From Rhipicephalus microplus (taxonomy: Eukaryota > Arthropoda > Arachnida > Ixodida > Ixodidae), in NCBI RefSeq assembly GCF_043290135.1, contig NC_134707.1, forward strand, positions 134,045,319-134,109,318: 64,000 nucleotides of DNA, given 5' to 3'. A model generated the notes under the pieces. That model was not told the DNA's origin. It saw nothing but the letters and a program-made list of their open reading frames with translations, and did not search any database. The first letter of the stretch is position 1; every line of letters starts with the position of its first letter. Made by a program: the position numbers and the translations under genes. Below are positions 57,720 through 64,000 of the stretch, piece after piece.

Positions 57720-58816
57720 ACGAGAATAATGGCTACTCAGAAACACTAAGTAAAACGCCAAATATAGCCAATTTTAAAGAGCCTCTTCTAAATGTGAAGC
57801 AGATGCTCGCTCTGATGAATTCCATTTGCGGTAGAGCATGTGCCTTGCACCACTCATAGGCGTTCCGCCTATATTAGCGAGTTCGCTACTCCTGAAAAGC
57901 CTCTCAGCTCTGCAACTGATAATTTTGCATATATTGTTTTAAATCAAGACGCTACCGTTCTTAGGTCTGGATTCCACTCACGCTTACTTGAATAATAAGG
58001 AAGTGTGATGGCCATTTGTGCAATTGAAGAGCACTTATCCTGTCTTTCCGAGACAATAAATCAAAGCTCCCTCATTTTTTTTCCGTGTTGCCACGGTCCT
58101 CAACCGCCAAGGAACGGCGTAACTTATGTGTACCCACTTTATCTTTGCGGGATGTTTGCTTCACACGCCTTCATGTCCAAAGGAATTGTTAACATATGGA
58201 GACAAAAGACGTTTTTGACTGATGTGTTGTGACGCATCTTACACGGCCATAAGCCACATCGCTGCGTTGATATACTGACGTTTCGCAAATGTTAGCACGC
58301 CTTTATAGTACACAACACAATAACAACAAAACACAAAACAAAATGTAAATCAGAATAAAAAGTGAAAAAGATGCAGGGACAGAAATTAAAAGCTGCTAAA
58401 AAGCCGCTTGACGGGATTCCTGACCCTGAGCAGATTGGCCGCAGACTCGTGGTGATGTAAGAAAGAAATAAAATACAAGCAAGTAAAACAGAAAAAAAGT
58501 ACAAGAACGCATAACACAAGCAAGTAAAATATCAACAAATTTAGCAGCAAACTTCAACTGCAGACTTGAGGTAAAATCACAAACACTGAAACAATGCGGC
58601 ATAATATGGGACAACAAAGTGAGAAGGAATAAAAAAGAACATATTTTATATATATAAGAAACACTACCTTGAAACAGTATGCAAAACAAAAACACAAATA
58701 CATGAAAGAGTTCATGTTTGAACATGTGCATATGAAAAGGCAAAAATACATTTCTATTCAAACGAATTATCAAATTGAATATTGCCGTGAACCATGCATT
58801 GGGTTTGTTTATTTGT
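57720..58816. other. Gene-free stretch
   Basis: A-rich DNA without a recognised gene. A 29-codon frame at 58371-58460 (MQGQKLKAAKKPLDGIPD, PEQIGRRLVVM) is followed by AATAAA at 58467, but it is too short to support. Confidence 0.4.
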
Positions 58817-58859
58817 GTTTTGTTTTTTCGGCCTGGCTGCGCCGGTCTGTGCTATCACC

Positions 58860-59020
58860 GTTTTCACAGCGTTTCAAACAAACGCTACCACAGTGTTTTG
58901 AACAAACGCTATCGAACAACGCTTCAGGCGTTGTTCGACAGAAACAACGCTTCAAGCATTGTTTGTTAGAGGCGCTGTTCGAACAAACAGCGTTTCTAAC
59001 AAACGCTATCACGGCGTTCC
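58860..59020. repeat. Cluster of short inverted repeats
   Basis: AACAAACGCTA(T/C)C and its complement GCGTTTC/GCGTTGTTC recur at least eight times. CGAACAACGC (58913-58922) and GCGTTGTTCG (58928-58937) form a perfect 10-bp stem with loop TTCAG, and neighbouring units can pair likewise. This may be an enhancer array of the LTR or an independent foldback tract. Confidence 0.75.
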
Positions 59021-59391
59021 CGATACAATTCGACTATTCGAGAAACCCTCGCACCGAGGGATATAAATTCCCGCACAGCCGATGCCACGTCATTCGATCG
59101 CCGACGCTCACTAGCGTGCCCGTCGTTTTGCTGGCCGCTGCTTCGCCGCCTGTGTATTTTTAGGGGCGAAGCTCCTTAGGGCGTGGGCTGTGCGTCCCCT
59201 GTAGCCTGTATGTAGCCACCTCTAGTTTAGTTCTTGCAGTGTTCACTAGATGGCGGTACCGTCTCCTCTATGTAGCCACCTCTCGTTTAGTTCTTGTAGT
59301 GTTTACTAGATGGTGGTACTTGTAGCTGATGATGAAAAGATGCAAGATGTTATAAACTAGAAAGCGGTACTTGTAGTTGATGAAAGACGCG

Positions 59392-59404
59392 AGATCTTAT
59401 AAAA
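59392..59404 (+). promoter_or_regulatory. TATA-like box in repeat copy 2
   Basis: ATCTTATAAAATA lies about 135 bases upstream of the small basic frame. It could serve as a pol II promoter for it. This is based on sequence only. Confidence 0.3.
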
Positions 59405-59533
59405 TAGGAATGATGTCACATATGGCGCGTGTCATTGGTTGAAGGCAATCATTCGATTTAGTGCGGCGACGTACGCTAGGGGGAGCGTTGTAATAAAATC
59501 CGTTCGCTGTTGGCGCGCGCTCGGAGTCGCCGG

Positions 59534-59659
59534 ATGGATAAGGCTGCACAGCGGAGAGAGCGCAAGGCGGCAGCAGCGCGCGCTCGCAGACAGAATCCCG
59601 ATGTGCGAGCGCGCGAGGCAAGGGACATCGCAAGCCATCCATCGTCTAAGAACAAATAA
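59534..59659 (+). CDS. Small Arg/Ala-rich open frame in repeat copy 2
   Basis: A 41-codon frame starting MDKAAQRRERKAAAARARR, followed by QNPDVRAREARDIASH, stopping at TAA (59657-59659). It has a high share of Arg and Ala, helical in character. The stop overlaps an AATAAA poly(A) signal (59655-59660). The RARRQNPDVRAREA motif resembles repeated basic motifs I recall from arthropod repeat-derived proteins, but I cannot name a family. It may be a remnant of a longer basic, possibly nucleic-acid-binding protein. Confidence 0.3.
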   Translation: MDKAAQRRERKAAAARARRQNPDVRAREARDIASHPSSKNK

Positions 59660-59918
59660 AAGTTGATTTGTGTATATACACACACAGCGTTTCTCACGTC
59701 TTTACATGATGATCGACTGGGCGAATTACACGGAAGATTCACAGTTTACCGATGAATCCCTCCGGAGCTTCGCCCATTCATCATCATTCACCCCGTGAAT
59801 ATGCCGTAATTTTTTTTCAGTTGTTAGGGGAGCACAGGTTTGCTCCAATAAACTTGTTTTCCTCATAGACAACTGCGTCGTCCTTTGCTGCGTGACATCT
59901 GCTGGAGGTGCGGGGTAC

Positions 59919-60602
59919 ATGAACCCTAAGCCGTTGCCAAGCCGACAAGCACGCCCAACTCGTGTCAGCCGCCGACAGCAAGGCCTTCAGCCAGAGTTTG
60001 GACTGCTCCCGGATAAAAAAAGGAAAAAAGACGTAAAAACCACGATGATCAACGCAGGCACCATGACCAGCGCCACCAACCCTCCCGTCGTTCTGCAACA
60101 ACCTCGTGAGCCCCCATCATTCCGAGGATCTCCTGGTGAAGACCCGGAAGAGTGGCTGGAGAAGCTGGAGCGCATCCGCATCTTTAACAGGTGGGATGAC
60201 GAAGAAACGCTTCTTCATGTCTTCTTCTATTTGGAGGATGCAGCTCGAACGTGTTTTGAGAACCATGAAGGCTCCCTAACCGACTGGACTGTCTTTAAGA
60301 GCGAATTCCTCAAAACATTCGCTACGATTGTGCGGAAAGAACGAGCCGCCCTTTTGTTGGAGACGCGAATGCAACACCCTAACGAAGGTGTTGTACTGTT
60401 CGCTGAGGAGATGAAGATCCTGTTCCGGAGCGCTGACCCCAAAATGGCAGAAGAGAAGAAGGTGCGCTTTCTGATGCGGGGAGTAAAACAAGAGCTCTTC
60501 GCTGGACTCATCTGCAACCTCCCTAAGACCGTCGCTGAGTTCGTTACCGAGGCTTCGATGATCGAGAGGACCTTGGATATGCGTTCGCGGCAATACGATT
60601 GA
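59919..60602 (+). CDS. Gag capsid of the plus-strand gypsy element
   Basis: The frame is open from an upstream ATG at 59892, but that ATG lies in the primer-site region; 59919 (MNPKPLPSRQ) or 60052 (MINAGTMTSA) is a better start. The capsid core has FRGSPGEDPEEWLEKLERI, FYLEDAARTCFENHEGSL, WTVFKSEFLKTFATI, LLETRMQHPNEGVVLFAEEM and VRFLMRGVKQELFAGL, the retrotransposon Gag pattern. It ends RSRQYD, where TGA replaces an expected Arg codon; the downstream Gag part (60599 on) lies in another frame. Confidence 0.85.
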   Translation: MNPKPLPSRQARPTRVSRRQQGLQPEFGLLPDKKRKKDVKTTMINAGTMTSATNPPVVLQQPREPPSFRGSPGEDPEEWLEKLERIRIFNRWDDEETLLHVFFYLEDAARTCFENHEGSLTDWTVFKSEFLKTFATIVRKERAALLLETRMQHPNEGVVLFAEEMKILFRSADPKMAEEKKVRFLMRGVKQELFAGLICNLPKTVAEFVTEASMIERTLDMRSRQYD

Positions 60603-61245
60603 CCACTCAACACCCTTTCAGTGAACCCGGTAAACGCCCCTGGATTGGCGACGAAGACTTGCGGGAGACCATCCGCGCCGTCGTTCGCGAGGAACTGAGG
60701 AAATTGTTCCCAGCAACGCCGCAGCCCCAAGTCGCCTCCCTCACTGACGTCGTCCGCGAGGAGGTTCAGCAAGCACTGGGAAATTCCACGCCGTCGGAAG
60801 CACCTTGCGAACCACAAGCGATGACCTAATCCGCTGCTGCTCGTCGACCCCGACCCGTCCCAACCTGTTATCAAGAGGCCCCGCCGTACCGCCGCCCAAT
60901 GTCGCCCGCCCGACCCCCTGTAACCCGCAACCAGGCGCCCAGGAAGACCGAGGTGTGGCGAACGCCAGATAATTGTCCGCTGTGCTACCACTGCGGAGAG
61001 GCGGACCACGTCTACCGCCGCGCCCGTACAAGAGGCTGGGTTTGCGTGGGTTCTCCGTCGACGCACCCCACCCGCGAGCCGGCCAGCGCCCATTGGAGAT
61101 CGAAGAATACCTGTCGAACACCAGCCATGGACCATCCCGTTTCAACCGTTCGCCGTCACCCTACCTGTACCAATCCCCTAACCGTCGCAGCCATGCTGAC
61201 TTCGCCCGTGGAAGGTCCCCCAGCCCACGAGGGGGAAACTAAAAG
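60599..61245 (+). pseudogene. C-terminal Gag with zinc knuckle, broken
   Basis: Continues Gag with RETIRAVVREELRKLFPATP and LTDVVREEVQQALG, a stop after QAMT (60827-60829), a proline-rich linker, then CPLCYHCGEADHVYRRARTR. The knuckle has lost its expected last cysteine in this frame because a frameshift follows; the next frame reads RLGLRGFSVDAPHPRA and RSPSPRGGN. This domain would bind RNA. Confidence 0.65.
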
Positions 61246-61406
61246 CAGCAACTTCTGGAGGTGAAGTTGCACAACGGCGAGAAAATGAAAACCCTCCAAC
61301 GACGCAAGACCGTGACTCACGACATGCCCTCATCCCGACGACCCGACGACACCCTGACGAGACCCCCGAAAACGACGACAGCTACGCTGCGCGACGCGTA
61401 CCCGAA

Positions 61407-63973
61407 ATGACGAAGCCTGCCGCTGAGAAGACGACGATGACGACGCATAGTGCCCAACCATCAACACGTGCATGCCGCGATACGACGCCCCGACGCACCC
61501 GAAATTCGAGGAAAGCGGCATCCGACGTCCAGTTGTCCATCGACGGCCTTGACGTAGTCACCCTCATCGACACGGGAGCCGAATACTCGGTCATGAGCAG
61601 GTCATGAGCGTCCGAGCTAAAGAAAGTTACGACCAGATGGGACGCTCCGCACATACGCACAGCAGGAGGCCACCTCGTGACCCCATGTGGAATGTGCACA
61701 TCGTGCGTCACCATAGACGGCACTACGTACCCTTCAGAGTTCGTCATTTTGCCTAAGTGCTCCCGCGACGTAATTCTCGGAATGAACTTTTTGACGGACA
61801 ATGGTGCAATAATTGATCTGCAGACCAGGTTGATAACGTTTTCTTCCGATCACTCCACGACGCCGCAGCCGAACTTCGGACACCATGCTGCTGTAAGGAT
61901 CGCCGACGATCACGTCACCCTGCCACCCCGCGCAAGCTTGATGATCGCCGTCTATTGTGAAGGTGCTGCTCCTGACGTCAACGCTATCGTGGAGACTGAC
62001 CAAAGGTTGCTTCTTGACCGCGGTGTGTCTGTCGCAAGAGGCATTGCGCGGTTTAAGCAACGCAGATCCCACGTTTTGGTCACCAATTTCACCGAGGAGT
62101 ACCAGCATCTAAACAAGGGCGCTGCAATTGCGTTCCTCGAAGAAACGCAAGAAGCGAGTCAAGTGATCGCGGTCGCCACCGTTGAATGCGCACGCGCAGA
62201 TGCTTCCAGGCTGCCACATCCTTTCGACGTGAACCCAGCGCTGTCGCAAGAAAATCGGGACAGATTACTGGAGTTGCTCCGTCGCTACAGCGAGTGTTTT
62301 TCCTCGAACTCGAAGTTGCGTCAGACACCTTTGGCGAAGCACCGGATAATAACCGAAGATGGAGCCCGACCTACCAGACAGTCACCGTACCGCGTTTCTT
62401 CACACGAGCACGAAGCCATCCGGACTCAAGTTGATGACATGCTCGGCGACGACATAATACAGCCATCAAAAAGTCCGGGGGCTGCGCCGGTTGTACTCGT
62501 GAAGAAAAAAGATGGCACTTTAAGATTCTGCGTTGACTACCGGAGACTAAACAAAATCACCAAAAAGGACGTGTACCCCCTGCCACGAAGCGACGACGCC
62601 CTCGACCACCTCTGCCACGCCAAGTACTTCTCATCCATGGATCTGAAGACCGGCTACTGGCAAATTGAAGTGGACGAGAGAGACCGAGAGAAGACTGCAT
62701 TTATAACCCCGGCCGGTCTGTACGAGTTCAAGGTGATGCTGTTTGGGATGTGCACGGCGCCCGCAACGTTTCAGAGAGTCATGGACACTGTGCTAGCAGG
62801 CCTGAAGTGGCACACTTGCCTCGTATACCTCGACGATGTTGTCGTATTCGCCCGGACTTTCGACGAACACCTCACAAGGTTGGAATCTGTACTCGAGGCC
62901 ATTCCTACGTCGGGGTTAACGCTGAAGCCCGAGAAGTGCCGTTTCGCGTACGAGGAACTCAAGTTCTTGGGTCACGTTGTGAACGCCGCGGGAGTCCTAC
63001 GTGACCCGGCAAAAACATCAGCCATTGCGAACTTTCCAAGGCTGAAAGATAAGAAGGGTGTGCGAAGGTTTCTCGGACTGTGCACATACTACCGGCGCTT
63101 CGTCGCAAACTTCGCACGCATTGCAGAGCCACTCACGCGCCTGACGAAAGAAAGCACCCCTTTCAGCTGTGAAAACGACCAAGAAAAGACATTCTGCGAG
63201 CTGCAACAACGCCTGCAAAACCCGCCCGTGCTCGCTCATTTCGACGAAAACGCCGAAACGGAAATGCACACGGACGCCTGTGATATCGGTTTGGGTGCCG
63301 TCTTCGTCCAAAAGCAAAGCGGTTACGAAAGGTAATCGCCTATGCAAGCCGTGGTCTGTCGAAGGAGGAGAGAAACTTCTCTGCCTCCGAGAAAGAGTGC
63401 CTGGCTATCATATGGGCCATTTCAAAATTTTACCCATACGTCTATGGTAGACCGTTTAAGGTTGTAACATACCATCATGCGCTGTGTTTGCTCGCCAATT
63501 TGAAGGACCCCTCTGGCCGTCTTGGGCGGTGGAGCTTGCGCCTGCAAGAGTTTGACGTTACAATATTCTACAAATCCGGCAGGAAACACTCCGACGCCGA
63601 CTGCCTGTCCCGCGCCCCCGTCGACCCACCACCACAGGACTCCGATGAAGACAGCGCGTTCTTCGGAGTCGTGACAGAGAGTGACCTAGCCGCCCAGCAG
63701 CGTGCCGACCCTGAACTCCGCGCCATGATCGACTACCTCGAAGGACACAACGTCACCATGCCTAGGGCGTTCAAGCGCAACTTTCCAGCATTCAGCCTCA
63801 AAAACTCCATCCTAGTGAAGAAGAATTTCAACCCCGGAACGAGAACGAATTATCTACCTGTCATCCCCGCAGACCTTTGTGACGAAATTTTGGAAGCGTG
63901 CCACGACGACCCGTCTGCCGGACATCTCGGAACAGCTTGCACGATTACAAAAATCAAGGCGAAATACTTCTAG
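61407..63973 (+). pseudogene. Pol: protease, RT, RNase H, integrase start
   Basis: Protease: VVTLIDTGAEYSVMS (DTGA), an in-frame TGA at 61605-61607, then RDVILGMNFLTDNGA. RT: PVVLVKKKDGTLRFCVDYRR, KDVYPLPRSDDALDHL, FSSMDLKTGYWQIEVDERD, MLFGMCTAPATFQRVMD and CLVYLDDVVVFAR with an intact YLDD. RNase H: MHTDACDIGLGAVFV, then a one-base deletion near 63332, then SASEKECLAIIWAI and VVTYHHALCLL, where Tyr replaces the usual catalytic Asp of a TDHHAL motif. Integrase start: LCDEILEACHDDPSAGHLG, ending at TAG (63971-63973) where Trp is usual (KYFW). Three breaks and one lost catalytic residue make this copy inactive. Confidence 0.88.
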
Positions 63974-64000
63974 CCCCGCCTTACATCTGATGTCACCCAC

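Larger units (their letters stand above)
59157..59818 (+). repeat. GGGGCGAAGC-ended repeat, copy 2
   Basis: Begins TTTTTAGGGGCGAAGCTCC and ends CATTCACCCCGTGAATATGC followed by a T run, matching the ends of copy 1 at 30029-30787. Internal matches are GTAGCCACCTCTCGTTTAG (present twice here, at 59213 and 59273, as a 60-base tandem unit) and GATGATGAAAAGATGCAAG. In place of the GGAC tract of copy 1 it holds a short basic open frame with its own poly(A) signal. An inverted partner of GGGCGAAGCTCC lies near 59762-59774. Confidence 0.75.
58817..59896 (+). repeat. Probable 5' LTR of the plus-strand gypsy element, interrupted
   Basis: Upstream of the gag are LTR-like signals: a U3-like region with repeated hairpins (58860-59020), a TATA-type box (GGGATATAAATTCCCG near 59060), then, after a 662-base repeat insertion (59157-59818), AATAAA (59850-59855) and an end GCTGCGTGACA at about 59896. 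The next bases, TCTGCTGGAGGTGCGG, resemble the primer-site region of the minus-strand gypsy. The 3' LTR is outside the window, so the left end at 58817 is a guess. Confidence 0.5.
59898..64000 (+). mobile_element. Ty3/gypsy retrotransposon, truncated by the window end
   Basis: Order: 5' LTR (interrupted), primer-site-like TGGAGGTGCGGGG, gag, zinc knuckle, protease, RT, RNase H, and the start of integrase at the window edge. RT before integrase defines Ty3/gypsy. It is better preserved than the minus-strand gypsy: the pol has about three lesions, whereas gag has a stop and a frameshift. The GC content is higher than in its surroundings, as expected of a younger coding element. Confidence 0.9.

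Noticed and set aside
60227..61135. 302-codon minus-strand frame
   Set aside because: Antisense shadow of the GC-rich gypsy gag.

Overview
This is a eukaryotic window, most probably from a metastriate ixodid tick (Rhipicephalus or a related genus). I infer this from seven copies of a tRNA-derived SINE that resembles the Ruka-type SINE of ixodid ticks, from the mixture of RTE, CR1/L2-like and I-like LINEs with Ty3/gypsy and BEL-like elements, from long GATA, AAT and TA microsatellites, and from the absence of compact genes. The species call comes from remembered family features, not from a search. I recognise no complete host gene. The window reads as intergenic or intronic DNA built largely from mobile elements of different ages.

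Layout. 1-3.4 kb: nothing recognisable. 3.4-7.0 kb: a decayed BEL/Pao-like gag split by a SINE, an unidentified broken reading frame on the minus strand, an integrase relic and further SINEs. 7-14 kb: unique-looking AT-rich DNA with a TA tract and a perfect hairpin. 14.0-16.3 kb: a complex repeat made of a ~146-bp tandem array, a GATA tract and a conserved downstream segment. 16.3-18.7 kb: SINEs, two AAT arrays and LINE ends. 20.7-26.1 kb: a degenerate Ty3/gypsy element on the minus strand with both LTRs. 26.1-29.9 kb: a truncated RTE LINE directly followed by a decayed I-like LINE. 30.0-30.8 kb: first copy of a GGGGCGAAGC-ended repeat. 33.9-42.2 kb: a three-layer nest, in which a complex-repeat copy is split by a TA-flanked inverted-repeat transposon, itself split by an almost intact I-like LINE (5.8 kb, ORF1 and ORF2). 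44.3-44.6 kb: a foldback structure. 45.4-46.8 kb: a second RTE copy and a LINE C-terminal fragment. 50.0-55.5 kb: a third complex-repeat copy split by a CR1/L2-like LINE. 57.6 kb: a candidate terminal exon of an unknown gene. 58.8-64.0 kb: a Ty3/gypsy element on the plus strand whose 5' LTR seems to be interrupted by the second GGGGCGAAGC-ended repeat; it runs off the window end.

How the parts relate. The genes are replication modules of retrotransposons: nucleic-acid-binding Gag/ORF1 proteins, endonuclease plus reverse transcriptase (plus RNase H in the I-like elements) for LINEs, and protease, reverse transcriptase, RNase H and integrase for gypsy elements. The SINEs have pol III promoter boxes and would depend on LINE machinery. 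Almost every open frame carries at least one stop or frameshift; the exceptions are the CR1-like ORF1 and the 5'-truncated RTE C-terminal frame. The target duplications and nested boundaries give relative insertion times. I found no new defence, metabolic or symbiosis system. The most informative novelties are the complex repeat family, the GGGGCGAAGC family with exchangeable interiors, and two unidentified exon-like frames.
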